64,000 bases of DNA from Euleptes europaea (lineage: Eukaryota > Chordata > Lepidosauria > Squamata > Sphaerodactylidae): positions 3,174,501-3,238,500 of the forward strand of contig NC_079332.1 in NCBI RefSeq assembly GCF_029931775.1. Direction: 5' to 3'. The notes under the pieces are model-generated. The model was not told the DNA's origin, searched no databases, and was given only the letters and a program-made list of their open reading frames with translations. Shown here piece after piece: positions 1 to 14,700 of the stretch. Position 1 is the first letter of the stretch. Each line of letters opens with the position of its first letter. Both the position numbers and the translations under genes were made by a program.

Positions 1-581
1 CCAGCCCATACTTATAGTATTAATGGAACTGCTTGGACTATTGCAGTTGAATCCAATTGGCGGAGGTGGCATTCATTATTACTAGTAAGAGCCATGCCGT
101 TGGGACCTGGTGGGGGGCCCCACCATGCATCCAATCCCTGGGCACTCTTCACAGTTGTCTCCAGACGCAGCTCTTTCACTTTTGTCATAGGAATGAACGG
201 CTTCGCTCCTCCGGGAGAAAGTAAAGGAGTTTCTGTGGGGACAGTGTTAGGAAAGAAGGGCAAGAGGCGTCACTGGGAGGAGTCTGTTGCCCTCCTCTGC
301 TCACAATATTGCTGACGGCTAGGCTGGATCCCCTAAGAAGTAATGGGAATTACTGAGTACGGTTCTGCCCACACTGCCTTGCCCTGTCATCTGTTTCCTG
401 GGGATGTTGAGCCCCAAGAGCTGGCAAATACACACGCAGATTCAGCATCATTATGGAACTCGGCAGCAGACACTGAGCTCCACAGTACGTTATTTGTGAA
501 CACAGGGGTTTACTTTAGTTCTCCTGATGACTGGCCAGCTTCGCATTCTCTGACCAGAAGCTTGTGTGTGTTAAGTGCCGT

Positions 582-715
582 CAAGTCGCTTCCGACTCAT
601 GGCGACCCTATGAATGAAAGTCCTCCAAAATGTCCTATCTTTGACAGCTTGCCCAGATCTTGCAGATTGAGAGCTGTGGCTTCCTTTATTGAGTCCATCC
701 ATCTCTTGACCGGAA
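582..715 (+). repeat. Interspersed repeat, family unnamed
   Basis: The segment running from GTCAAGTCGCTTCCGACTCA through the Pro/Ser-like stretch to CCATCCATCTCTTG is a repeat I recognise as very abundant in squamate DNA. It lies about 125 bases before the MRTFB exon at 841. Class not certain. Confidence 0.4.
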
Positions 716-840
716 GCTTGAGTACATACAAAATGCCAAACAGAAAATGTTCAAGGTTATCCGACAATCAGTAATGACTGTAAGACCTCTCTCTGCACTG
801 GCAGATTCCGATAATTTCTTGTCTGTCTTCTCCATCCCAG

Positions 841-3800
841 CCTTGAAGAGCCCAGCGGCTTTCCACGAGCAGATAAAGAGCCTGGAAAGAGCCAGGGTAA
901 GGAATCGAGTCGAAACACTTGGGTTCATTATTCTACTATCATTTCATTTGGAAGGGGTGAAATGCAAGACATGTGAGCAACAGGAAACTGAAATCGTGTA
1001 CAATGAACCAGATTTTGGGGGCACCTTTCATTGCTTAAAAGACCTGTACTACATGCTCATTTTTGTTTCTAGGCCTAACTCAAAGTGCTGGTTTTGACCT
1101 ATAAAGCCCTAAAAGCATACAGACCTCCCAAGTTGCTGAGATGTTATGTTATGCTACTTGCCGTGTTGCTCACTTGGAACCCTATATTCTAGGCCAGTTG
1201 GAGCCCTACCTTTTATATTTTATCTATTGTGTCACTGTTTAGAGGAATGGGTTTGAAATATGTCATCTGTAAAAAGTAAAATTTTATGGGTTTCATCTTG
1301 GATTGTAAAAGTTCGAGGGGGTGATGCCTGCATTTTATTCCTTTCTGGGTGAGTTGCCGGGAACTTGATGTTCTGTAGGATTCTCTAAATGGTTCCATAA
1401 TAAGCATAGAACATCATCATACAACAAAAGGCTGCATCTTGCAAAACGCTCTCAAATTGTGACGATTTTTTTTCTATGAGGAAAATAAGTTCAGCAGCTT
1501 TGCTTTGGCGAGACCTTTTGCACTTAGCATCAAGGCAATTAAATGCAGAATTAAACTTGAGAAAGTCATATTTGTGCGAGCTGAAAGTATTTTGTGTGAA
1601 CAGTCGAAGTGGCAAGTATATGGGCGTATAATGTCCTTTTTCTTTCAGACTGAAAATTTCCTGAAGCACAAGATACGCAGTCGACCCGATCGATCTGAGT
1701 TAGTCAGAATGCACATCCTGGAAGGTGAGCACCCAGATTCCCTGTTCCGGTTAAGAAATGGTTTGTAAGATCACAGAGTTGGGTGGCCAGAAATCAAATA
1801 AAAGTCCAGTCATCCAAACTGATAGAAAAGGGCAGTGGATATCCTCTGGAAGGTGGGAAAATGCCTTTTCTTAATATCTCATTGCACTAATGACGTTGAA
1901 AGTCTAGGGGTTGTTTTTTTCCTTCCAGTGGGAAACATTGTTTCCTCTGCTTCAGACTTTAAAGTTCACAAGAATATTTATGAAGATCTGCAGCGCTTAC
2001 AGGCCCAAAGACACCTTTCCCCACATATATGCACTATGCCACATCTGTAGAAGTATGATGGCTAAAAGCATTCCTTGTTTTTGAAAAAAACAAAAAGCAG
2101 GCGAGTACAGTTTTTGCTGCGCTTTCAACATGGACACACGGAGCTGCCTTCTACTGAATCAGACCACTGGTATATCACAGTCAGTATTGTCTACTCAGAC
2201 CAGCAGGGGCTCTCCAGGCTCTCAGGCAGAGGTCTTTCACACTACCTCCTACCTGGTCTTTTCAATGGGAGATGCCAGGGATTGAACCTGGGACCTTCTT
2301 CATTCCAAGCAGGTGCTCTACCACTGAGCCACAGCTCCTCCCCTCATCCATTTGCCTAATATATAATGGCCTTTGTTGCTTTCCTTTTAATGTGATGTAG
2401 AACTCTTAATTCCCAAAAAGGGTTCCTAAGTACATGATTTAAACGGTAATCCTTCCTTGAGGTCCTAAGTTAATTAACTGTGATGTGGTGGTTTTTAGAC
2501 TTTACATAATTAAGAGTTCCAGTCTGCTTGTTTCTTGACCTTGACTTGGGCTTCAAACACAGGGGCAACTGCAAACATCGTGGAACAACACAAAGCTGTT
2601 CTTCTTCAACAGCTAGGAAAACTAACCTCAAAAGCATTGTGTTCTTTTTTTTCTTTTCTTTTTTAAAAAAGTGTCATCTTCTTTCAGAGACGTTTGCAGA
2701 GCCTTCTCTACAGGCAACCCAGATGAAACTGAAGAGGGCCCGGCTGGCGGATGACCTGAACGAGAAGATAGCTCAGAGGCCTGGCCCGATGGAGCTGGTG
2801 GAAAAAAACATCCTCCCCGTTGATTCCAGCGTTAAAGAAGCCATTATAGGCAAGTTAGAGAGCTGCGACTTGTGAACTTGACCTTAAGGGACCTTCCGGA
2901 CAGTGAGGTGCTTGACATGTAATAAATGTTACTTAATTGTAGCTGGCAAGTCAGATGGCTTTCCTCTAGACCTCGCCTCTTTTGCTGGGATGCCACATTT
3001 AGCCAGTTCTGAAGCAAACATTTTGTTGTTGGGGAAAATGTGCCCTGCCAACCCCCCCCCCCCAACCTGGCACATCTGTTACAATTGCAAGGGCTGTGGT
3101 GTATAAAACTACCTGAGTACCCGCAGGCTCCTACTGGACAGTGCCTGCGATGTCATCATCGGCCAGTGGCGTGATTCCTTTCCACCACTCCCATGCCATT
3201 GGGTGGCATTTTAGTAGCCTGGCATTCTTCTGAATCATTTGCTAAGCCGCACACTCTCCCCTTTGCAACACACATTTCCCTCCAGCTTTACTGAAAACAG
3301 CTCCTGTGAAGAGATGGTGCAGTATTAGTGCTGGATGGGTGCAGAAGTTACTGTGGGCTTTCCAGCATTGGGAACGATACATTTGCATGTTGGTTCTTAG
3401 GGGTGTCTGGAGCTGGTGCATCTCTGACCCACTCGGTCCATGTGCAAACATAACTTCAGACCCTGTTGGTCCCTTAATTGCCCTGCTGGCGACCCAAGAT
3501 ATAAGGTAGCTTTTTTTTTTTTCAAAGTTCACCCCCAACCCAGCCTTTTTAAATACCCTTGTTCTGAAAAAGCAATCTTTTTGCAATCTTTTTTTATTAT
3601 TAAGGATGCTAAGTAGGCAACGTTACTGTCTTAATGGGTCACTCCTATATCTGTCTGACTCCGTTCCTCCCCAGGAGTAGTTTTTTTTCTCAGCTGGGGT
3701 AAACACATTCCTTTACGCAGGTCACTTTTTTACTGCCCTTTTCGTTCCATCCAGCTTGACTGTGAGCATATTGGGGAAAGTGTTGGTTTATGTAAAATGT

Positions 3801-6800
3801 CAACAGTACGTACACAAACAGTGCCATCCTAAGTCAGGTTACACCCTTCAAAGCCCATTGACTTCAGTGGACTTAACAGGGTGTAACTCTGCTCGGGACA
3901 GCTTCAAATGTCTCGGTAGCAACTAGGAGCGAAATCGAGTAATCCTCAACAGGGTAGTATGGAAAACGATTATGGACAAGGGCAGTCTGTTGCTTGCGAA
4001 TAACGTGCTTTCACTCTGTCTGATCGTGGCGCTAAAAGAAGAATGTGTGTCCCCCCCTGCTTGCCTTTCAGCGGTCGGTCAGGAGAGCTACCCTCAGGCT
4101 TTGGAGGATTTCTCCTTCGACGAGGACAGCAGCGATGCTTTGTCTCCCGATCAGCCAGCTAGTCAGGAGTCCCAGGGCTCTGCGGCATCCCCCGGTGAGG
4201 CCAAAGTGAGGGAAGCGCCGTCTCCAGCCACGCCAGCCTCCTCTGCTAACCAGGTAATGCGCTCGGATCCACGTCGCGACCCCTAGCATTGAGCTGTTTT
4301 GTGGAGGAGTAATTCGTTAGAGAATATTTTCTCTTGATTTCGGCAAACGTCTGGTTATGTTTTGATTACACCCTGAAGGCTTGGGGGGTTAGGGAACATT
4401 CCCTGCTTCAGGTTGGTCTATCTGTTCACGCCAGTTGCACATTCACGCGCAGCAAGCCAGCCTCAGGGCTTGCTCGGGAGCAGGAGACTGTGTTCTCTGT
4501 GCCATTCCGCAGCACAAGACTCAACAGGATTTTTCTTTGCCAAGAAAAAAAAATTCTACAATGAAAAAAAAAGTTCTAATGAAATGTACATACCATGGTG
4601 TATTTTGCACAATATGTCAGGGTGTTATGATGATATTTTGCCAGCCTGCTTTCTTCAACTTGGCGTAGATGCAAGTGCTTCGTAATGGAATTAGAAGCAG
4701 CCCTGACCTGGATAGCTCCAGCTCGCCTGATCTCAGATCTCAGACGCTAAGCAGGGTCGACCCTGGCAAGTATTTAGATGGGAGACCTCCAAGGAATACC
4801 AGGGTCATGATGTGGAGGCAGGCAAGGGCAAAACCACCTCTGAATGTCTCTCACCTCGAAAACCCCAACAGGGGTCACTATAAGTCAGGTGTGACTTGAA
4901 GGCCAAAAAAAAAAAAATCCCATCATTCACTTGGTCGAACCCATTCTCCAAGACCTAGTATTGTGTTCCCTTCTGGCACGTGTGGCAGGCCTCTTGTATG
5001 GAAGTGCTGTCAAAAACAGAGTTTGGTTTCAACTGAGGATTCGAGAGCAGTGTGATTGGACCTTGCTCCGTTCTGTGCAGCGTAAGAAAAAAATAAAGAA
5101 ACTTGGATTTCCCATTTTCAGGCTGCCCCATTCTGCATACTTATTGAAGTGTAGGTAGGGTAGAGGATGTTGAACAAAAGTGAATAATAAATAAATGTTA
5201 TTTGCGGCTAATATGCCAGATAAGACAGAAACTGACCATACGGAGTAGATGTTTACAACCAAAGCCAACAAAATTAGGAATCACCCAATTTTACGCTTCC
5301 ACAGATTAGGGAACATTGAGGCGACGTAGCTTCATTGCTACTGCACCATATTTTGCAACCTGGGTGGTGATTGGTGAGCTGACTCCCAGCAGAAACCTTC
5401 TGGTCCATTCACTCCCATCAACAGAGCCCATTTCCCTAATCAAAGGGTCAATAATACTGAAGCGGGCTGACTTGTAGAGGGGACATCTAAAAAATACATG
5501 CTCAGTGGTTTCCAGCTCCCCTGTGTTACACGGGCAAAGTCTCTCCACCCTGGGGATCTTCTTAAATCTCCCTTCTAATATGGCAGATGGTAGGGTTGCA
5601 CATCTGGCCGGCGTATAGGCCCTCCAAAAGTGAATAATATAGTCTAATATTCTACCCTGTTCATTTTTAGCTGAGAAAATGTTCAGCGGAGATCAGTGTC
5701 TGTCGCGCACACTCTTTTCTGTAGAAAAGTATGCTTACAGAATATATGTGCGCTTATTGTAAAAAAAAAAAAAAAAAAAGATTAACACAGCCAGAAACAG
5801 TGTGCATTCAAATAGTATATATCAAAATTTACTTAAATTTAGGCAAGTGTTTTCAAGATTCTATGCCGGTTATCCTTCTGGCTGGATGCGGATACAGAAA
5901 CCTGTGCCAGATTATAGCCTGCGTATTTAATATTTCTTCATATGTGCAATCAAATCATTAGCCAAGAAAAGAAATTTTGTTTTCATTGCAGCCATTATAA
6001 AAATGAAGGGTGTTTTTTTGGGGGGGAAGATAAACTTTCATGTACTTGTCCGAAAACTGGATGAAGCAAGTAGTTGCACAACATCAGGTGTTCCTAGTAT
6101 TGTGTTACATCTGACTAATTTTTAAGTGATATTCAAGAACATTAATTTATATAATTCCTTTTAAAGATGTTTGCCGAAAAATATTTCTGTGCTGGAAACC
6201 ATGGGGCTTAGTTTGGGGTGGGGGGGGAGAAACAACAGCCAAGCTCCAAATATCTGTCTCAAGGCACAGAATGTGTACTGTGCGCTCCTTTGGCAAGAAT
6301 TAGTCTTTTGTAATTTTGAAAGGTTTGAACCCAATCTTTATGAGGTTCCCTAAGACTAAACAAGATCCAGGAAAACAGTTTTCCAAAGGATTGTTGTTGG
6401 CTTTCTGAAATGAAAAGCAGCTCAAAATCGGGGGTGGGGGGATAGCCCTAGCTTCTTTTCCATCCATGGGGGGGGGGGGACATACATGGGGAAGGAATAC
6501 AAAAAAGTCTTGTGGGGGAAAAACAATAGCCTATTGCAGGCCTTGATAAATTTTCTTTGCCTCTAGGGGCTAGCCCCTAGATTTTGGAAGGATTTGGAAA
6601 TTTGGAAGGATTTAGGCGCCAGATCTTTTTTTCAGCCTTCGGGGTTTTGTAGCTTAGTGATCGTGTCCTCTAATTATTGCTGCCACAAAACCTAGTACTT
6701 GTCATTTTATTTGAACTATGATATGACAAAAACATTAAGAGTATATAAATAAATATTGGGGGGGTCATCCTAATAAAAACTTCACAATGAAATCATTGCT

Positions 6801-9800
6801 GAAATTGCTAGCTGCCACAATGAAATTTCAAGGCACTGGCACCTGGGATTTTTTTAAATCCTGGCCTGCCCCATTGGTTGTTTCTTCATATTTCACAATC
6901 CACTTGCATGTCAATTTACAAAGTACAAGAAAATTATAGATTTTCATGTGACTAGAGATCATTCAGTCATTCAGTGTCACATGTAGGGAACAAACCAAAT
7001 ATTGCACATGAATCGCTGAAACATGTATCCAGGCCTTTAAATTGTCTTCTTTCTTTTTTTTTTGCATTTCCTTTCTTTAAAAGGTAAATTAAACATTCAG
7101 TTAATATTCTTTCTGCTAATAAGTGCTAAAGACCACGTTTCCAGCAATCCTTTACCTTAGAGAGAAATAGGAAGGAAGAAAATTAAGTGTGTGGAATCAG
7201 ACCCTTAAGGGCGGGGACCACATTTGATATCTTGTCCCTCTTGGCTGCCTCTGATATGTTTAGATACAATTAGCACTGAAGAAGATGCTCAAACCTTTTA
7301 AAGGAAAACAGTCTTCCTTCAGCCCATTGGCTTTAGGTGGAATGTTGCCATCTCTCTTAAATGTACCAGAATTGGTTTTTAAATGACAAAGGCATTTTTT
7401 TCCCGTATGGGTCTTGGGAAATTTGGAAGGATTTTACTGCTCTGATTCTCCTTGGATTATCTAAACAATATGAATTATCTTAGACCAGCAAATGCCTGTG
7501 GCTGGAAAAGGGTACAGGAGGGAAAAAGTCTTTACACAACGAGTGATTGAAATGTGGAGTTTGCTACCAGAGGGCGTAATGATGGCCACAGGCATGGACA
7601 GTTTTAAAAGAGATTCATGGAGGATAGGTCTCTCAGTGGCTACTAGCTGTGGTAACTAAAGGGAGCCCCCATATTCAGAGGCAGTAAACCTGTGCCAGGA
7701 AGCAACATCAGCAGAAGGCCTCAGCCTCCGTGCTCTGTTGTTGGCCCTGCAGAGTAACAGGTTGGCTGCTGTGAGACATGATTCTGGACTAGATGGACTG
7801 ATCTGGTCTGATCGGGCAGGGCTCTGATGTTCTTATGTTTATTTCTAACGTTGGTTTCTTGCTTTTTAAAAAAAAAATCAGTATCCTCCGTTAGCATCAT
7901 CAGTATCTGAATTTTTGAAGCCGTCTGTCATTGATCAGCACACTTCCCATCCTACAACTGCTGCTCCTCTTACCACAAATGCCGTGTCTACAGTGAAACA
8001 TTGCAGTGGGCCGACACTGGTAAAGGTAGGTGAGGGGCAGAAAAAGTATTTTTTTGGGGGGGGGGGTTCAGGTTTTTAAATCCCTGGTTTTGTGTCCCAC
8101 GGAGACCTAGTATTCTCAGTGTTTCTGCAAGATAAACATCTGTACAGTTGTCATTGCTGTAGAAATATATTTTTCCCCAGATTTACCACCAAGGTTTGCT
8201 TATGCTGCCAGCTGGATTAGCATCTCTTCCAAAAGAATTCAGGAAAGGATATCCTCTGCCAGTATCTGTAAAATTGTTTTATAAGGCATTTCCATAAGTC
8301 CAGCAGAAACGGGGAGATGATATCACCTGTAAGCAGGGCCAATTTTTGCTGCAGTTATTAAATGCATTTGAAAGCCTCTATACTGAACAACGTCTGAGGC
8401 TCTAAGATGGGCCCTTGTCATGCGATTGTCCTTAAGGAAGCCCGGGTTCCTCAAAAAGTTGGTGTGTCCACTGTGCTGACTCTCCTGCCCCTGACAATTC
8501 CAGGAAATGCCACATCTCCGTTTCCAGGAGCGTTGCAAGGGCGCCAAGTCAATTTGCTCTGGCGAGGAACTTTAAATTTCCTACAATTGTAACACTGGGC
8601 CGTGAGTTGCCTTTTCGGTTAGAAAAATGGCACGCAGTCCGGCACAGAAATGACGGCCAATTCCATGTGGCATCTGCTCCCTTTCGGAAAGGAGCAGTTT
8701 TCTGTCCCAGAGCTGTGCGTTGTTCCAGGTTGGCGGGACAGTCTGTGAGCTCATATCGCCAAGAGAAAAAAAACAGCATGCCTGAAATGTTCCTCTCGTC
8801 AGAATATGTCGAAGGTGGCCCTTTGAAGCGTCAGCTGCCTTCCAGTGGATCTGACTGGTGTTAACCAGTAACTGCAGAACCCTTTGGTGGGATCTAAAGA
8901 GGAACACGGATGAGGCCAAGTCAAGCCATGAAAATTTCAGCAACGGACTTTTTTGAGCTCCCTGAACCCCCTTGTACTTTTTCCTGACCACTTGGGCATT
9001 TCTTTAGTTCTCTGAACTCGGCATTCTCTTTAATACAAAGAGACAACCTTTAATAAAGTCACTGTTTACTTTGATGGTGACAGTGTTGGCTTCCGTTTTA
9101 ATTTTATCGCTGAAAAAATACATCGGATATTTCTGTGTTGAGCGCCTCATTCCTCATAGTGCCTCATGCTTTACTTCCCCACAGTATTGAAGAGAGCTTT
9201 ACAGGGGGGTCCTCAGTCCAGCGGCACCTTTCTAAGTCCATTGACATCCATGAGCTTAGAAGGGTGTCTCTCTGCTTAGCGCAGCACCTGCAGTGTGAGT
9301 GCGGGTGTCTTGTACGTGTGTATTTTATCATAGAATCAGAATCATATAGTTGGAAGGGACCACCAGGGTCATCTAGTCCAACCCCCTGCACAATGCAGGA
9401 AATTCAGAACTCCCCCCCCACACACCCCCAGTGACCCCTACTCCATGCCCAGAAGATGGCCAAGATGCCCCGCCTCTCATGATCTGCCAAAGGTCACAGA
9501 ATCAGCATTGCTGACAGACGGCCATCTAACCTCTTCTTAAAAACCTCCAGAGAAGGAGAGTTTACCACCTCTCGAGGAAGCCTGTTCCACTGAGGAACCG
9601 CTCTAACTGTTAGAAAATTCTTCCTAATGTCTCAATGGAAACTCTTTTGATTTAATTTTAACCCATTGTTTCTGGTCTGACCTTATTTCGCTTTCTGTCT
9701 CCAAATAGCAGCCTCACCCCAAGAACCCAAGCGAAAAGCCTCGGAGCAAGAAGTGCAAAGACCCCAAGCCCAGAGTGAAGAAGCTCAAGTACCACCAGTA

Positions 9801-11711
9801 CATCCCCCCGGACCAGAAAGGTGAGAAGACTGAGCCGCCGATGGACTCCAACTATGCCCGTTTGCTCCAGCAGCAGCAGCTTTTCTTGCAACTGCAGATC
9901 CTGAGCCAACAGCAACAACACTACAACTACCAGACGATTCTTCCCGCCCCACTCAAGTAGGTCAAGCCTGAGCAGGGCTGTTGTGGTTGTTGTTGTTTTA
10001 ATCCTCCACGGGAGAGGAGCAAGTCTCTGGTAGGGAGAAATCTCTGCTGCCGCGCCCTCATGGCCATTGTGGGATTTTGCAGCGGGTTGGGGAGAAAGCA
10101 GGTTGCCGGATCGGAGGAGATTTCAGTTAGAAGAGAGCAGTTTGGAGAAAGTTGGGGGAACCTGCCATGTTTCTGCATATTGGAGCAGCATGAGTTCCGT
10201 GCCACGGGTGGGGGTCATGTCCTCATACACCCATGTTAATACTGAGACTTTGTAAGATTTAAGCTCTTCAGCCCAAAGCTGTGATCTGCTGTGCAGGACA
10301 AAAAATGGAGACAATTGGCGCGAGGGTTATTGTGGTGCCACAGCTGGACACATGCGTGCCCCCGAGGTGATCCAACAGCACTATGTATGAGTCAGATGTG
10401 TGTGTGAGGGGGGTGGCCTGTGACAACACGAAACACAATGCTGCCCATGTAAACACGACCGGGACCAGCTCCCAGATTTACACGCACCGTGTGAATGCCA
10501 AAGCCCGTAGCCTGAACAGACTTCAAAATACCAACCAACTTGACTTGGCGAGCGATTAAAGGCTGGCGTGTCTAGGGTTGGGCTGCGAGGTGCTGCCATC
10601 AGAAAGAAACGGTGACCTGGTTTTGCCTCGTGCGAGCTACTGTTCATGTTGAGCATGTAGCACAGAGGTCTTCATTTCATAATCCAAAGCTGAACTGTGT
10701 CTCGTGGGCGCAGCCCTGCTCTGAGGATTGTGGGGAAAGTGGCAGGGGTAGCTCTTTCAGTGTTAAAAAGGTAGGCTGCTGCTGTACTGGGAAATTATTC
10801 TGATAGAGCCCGCCAGTTTTCCTTATCAGTTTGTGCACAATCCTTTTGGGATGATGAGATGTAGGTTGGTTCCAACCACAATGTGCTTCAATGCATAGAA
10901 AAGTGATTTTTGGATCCAGAGTATGAAAAACTTTGCATGTTTATATGGTGTACTGGGTAAGAGCGGTGGTTTGGAGCCGTGGATTCTGATCTGGAAAACC
11001 GGGTTTGATTCCCCACTCTTCCACGTGAGCGGCGGAGGCTAATCTGGTGAACTGGATTTGTTTCCCTACTCCTACACATGAAGCCAGCTGGGTGACCTTG
11101 GGCAAGTCACACACTCTCAGCCTCATCTACCACACAGGGTGTCTGTTGCAGGGAGGGGAAGGGAAGGCGATTGTAAGCTGGTTTGAATCTCTCTTAAGTG
11201 GTAGAGAAAGTCGGCATATAAAAGCCAACTTCATCATCATCATCATCATCTCATTCTAACGTGAATTCCTTCCCAACATTTTCATCTATAATATTTTTGA
11301 CATTATAGTCTGACTCACGTCACGTATATGAAATGTTTCAGAGCTCAATGGAAGTTGACTTGTTAAAAATCGTGATGTAACAGAGGAGAGCCTTTGGTGT
11401 GAGCTTTATTTATGTGTATTTCTTTTTCCTCTAAAGGCCAGTAAGTGACAATCAGGGCACCTGTGGGAATGCACAACTGACAACTTTGAACAACAGCACA
11501 TTGTCAGCGGCAGCCGGCACGCAAAGACAGAACAATACTATCTCCAATAGAAAACTGGGACCTCTGCCTCCTAGCTTGGATGACTTAAAGGTAAACACGA
11601 GTACCGCACTGACTTCCTGCATTGAGCAGGGGGTTGGCCTGCGTGGCCCCTTCCAACTCTATGATTCTCGCAAGTGACTGTTTTTGGTGCAAGAGGAATG
11701 CACCTCTGTTT

Positions 11712-11753
<42 letters not shown>

Positions 11754-14700
11754 TCACAGCTTCACTTGGCTGCTTTGGCCCCCTTTTTGAAAAAGTTCTT
11801 CCAGCCAATCTGGGATCACATAGTCTGGGATGATGCCCTATTGCTACGTGGCCAGTCAAAATTAATGGTGTGATGTCATCATACACCCAGTTCCTGGTGA
11901 AGGCAATGCTAGCTGGAAGACCCAAGAAGTGATACGTTCCCTGAACAGTATATATAATGACTTGGTTTCTTGGCACTGACGTTGTGTTTGAAACATGACA
12001 GAGGCAAATCCAAGTTTTCCTACCTGTACCTGGACGTTATATGTACCAGGTCCTACCTGGACCTAGTACATATAAAAGGCAGAGTAACAACCAACTGTGT
12101 CTGCACTGTATGGCTCAAGATAACATAGCACCTAAGAATAAGAAGAATAGATAAAATGAATGAATGGATGGGTTTTATTTGCAGTCAAAGACCAATAAAT
12201 GCACACTATATGTAACAGCCTTACAGCATTTCAAATAAAATAGAATATACGATCTGAAGAGAAACCAGAGTATAATAAAATAAAATATAAAAACTTATCA
12301 AAATTAAAATCAAATTACCGCATAGTAATTTAACTATTATCTCTTTCCTATAATCAAAAAAGCCATCAGTTTTCTCCACTTTTGAAATCCAGTAGTTGAA
12401 ACTCAACTTTATCTGCATCTTTGCTTTTTAATTTACCACGTGCTTTTAATCTCCGCAACGCACAATTTGGCAACCTGTCTTGTAGTCAAAGGGTTTTCGT
12501 CTGCCAATAGTTTTCCAAGTTTATATTTGTTAGGATAACCAGATATGTTTTCCAATAGTGGGGATAATATGGCGAGTCGAAGCTGATTATTAATAGGGCA
12601 TTTAAAGAAAATATGCCCCCTGGTCTCTACTTCTCCGAGTTCGCACAGACAGATCCTCCTCGCAAGCGGAATCTTATTATAGAATAGATAAGATTAGCCT
12701 GTGGAGTTTGTAAGAATTTTTCATTTCTGGTTCTCCCCCCCCCCCCATCTCAGGTAGCTGAACTGAAAATGGAACTAAAGCTAAGGGGATTACCTGTGTC
12801 TGGAACTAAAATGGATCTTATTGAGCGTTTGAAACCCTATCAGGATCTTAACAACAATTCCGTCAGCACAAGCAATGCGCCGGCCGTCACGACGTCCGCT
12901 AACAGTATGAGTAATCCTGGGGAAGCAGCCGCCGTATTCCCTGTCGGTATGTTAAATAAGCCAGCAGTTACGTCCGTCCCCTGCTTTTCTTCGGAAGCCC
13001 CGTCTGTTGGAACTGGCAGCAAACCAACGTACATGGAATGCCTCAGTTCCCCCCTGCCCATTTCCCCGTCTCCTTCGGAGCAGTCGAATCTCAGCGCCGA
13101 CGACACTAACATGGCAGACACTTTGTCCGAAATCATGACCCTGATGTCACCGCCGCAGCTCCCAGGCGCGTCCCCGGTGAGGGCAAGCGAGGACGGCCAC
13201 GTGGATGGAGGCACGGGACTTGCGGCGGCTGAGAAGGACCGCAGGCTCAAAGAAAAAGAGAGGCAGATTGAAGAGCTCAAGAAAAAACTGGAACAAGAGC
13301 AGAAGCTGGTGGAAGTGCTGAAGATGCAGCTGGAAGTGGAAAAGAGGGGTAACCAGCAGCCCTCCCCGGCGGGTTCGGCGCCTGTTTTGAACCGGAAGCC
13401 CGTCGGCGCAGCTGTCAAAGAGGAAGGCGCGTTAGTGGATTGCTCTGATGCGAGACGATCCCTGCCTGAAGCCGGCCAATCTGCAGGACAGCCCGCCTCC
13501 GCGGGGGTCCAGAATCTCATTGCCAAAAAAGCCCTTGTTATCAAGCAGGAGGTTCCTCTGGCCAAAGTGGAGCCCCAGAGCATCCTCTCTCAGTTTTACG
13601 TCGGCTCGCAGAGGCAACCTCAGACCGCCGTGGTGGCTCAGCCGCAGGCTGTCCTGACTGCTCAGGGAACAGCCCAGCTGCTTCTGCCGCTCTCTCTCCA
13701 GGGTCCAAACCCAGCCACTTCAATGCAGCTCCCTGTTGGCAACATCCAGGTACAGGTAGGAAAACTTTCCTCTTCTTTGGGTTAGAGCCGCTGAAAACAC
13801 AGGTAATTTCTACGCTGCATTTCCTGGGGGAGCTGGCGGTTTATGGATTCAGCGATCATAAAATAGTGACCTTTTTAAAACTGGAAGGATGGACCAGCAG
13901 AAGAGCAAAGAACTATTTTGTAGAAGAACATTTGGGGAAATGGGATGCTGGAGAAATGGGTTTTCTGACAATGAAAACATTTTTATTTGGTATAGAGCAA
14001 CCAGGTGCGGCTGTTCGAGTCAGGGCTGCATATTTTCTCTCCACCATTTCCCCAAGTTCATATGGTCCTCCATAGAAGGAAAATATAACTGGCAGCATAT
14101 GGATTTCCACCTGGGTAAAGAGCAGCTCTGGGAACCTGTTTAAAGTTGGGAAAATGGGGGGAACAGGTTTTTGAAAACTCTCTCAATCCATATCAAGGCC
14201 CCTATGGCAGTGGTTTAGTAGGGGAGTACATTTGGATGCCACTACTCAAAATCCAGTTTGAACGTGTCCTGTTCAGTGCCCTTAGGGGAGCCACTGGCCT
14301 GAAGGAAATTACCTCTGGCTTTTGCCAAGAGACAGGTTAGCACACATCTGAATGTTCTTTTCGGTGGCTTTGCTACATCTGTAACAGTAGTCTGCTTTTC
14401 ACTTTCTCTGGCACAGGGTGGTGAGGGTTAAGGGAACAGCAAGGGGAGAGGTTAACAGATCATTTAATCCTGTAGTGAGGGAACATTGTGTGTACGGAGA
14501 TTAAGACAAGATGTTTTGCACCTGCAAGTTCATACTTTTTAAAGAAAGTGCTCCTTCTTGTACTTTGGAAAATTTGTGAGGTTTTGCCCAAGCCCTCTCC
14601 CACCGTGTTTTCCCAAGGGTTATGAGTAGGGTTGCCAACCTCCAGGTACTAGCTGGAGATCTTCTGCTATTACAGTGATCTCCAGCCGATAAGAGATCAG

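Noticed and set aside
4690-4810. A 5S rRNA gene
   Set aside because: Only the promoter half is present, with many changes, fused to a SINE body and poly(A).
12840-13583. A 247-residue minus-strand frame opposite the large MRTFB exon
   Set aside because: A shadow of the conserved SAP/leucine-zipper exon; the plus strand carries the real gene.
13741-13751. Donor CAG|GTACAG at 13,749 for the large MRTFB exon
   Set aside because: The GTAGGA donor six bases on is stronger and keeps the residues that align with human; both keep the frame, so minor use cannot be excluded.
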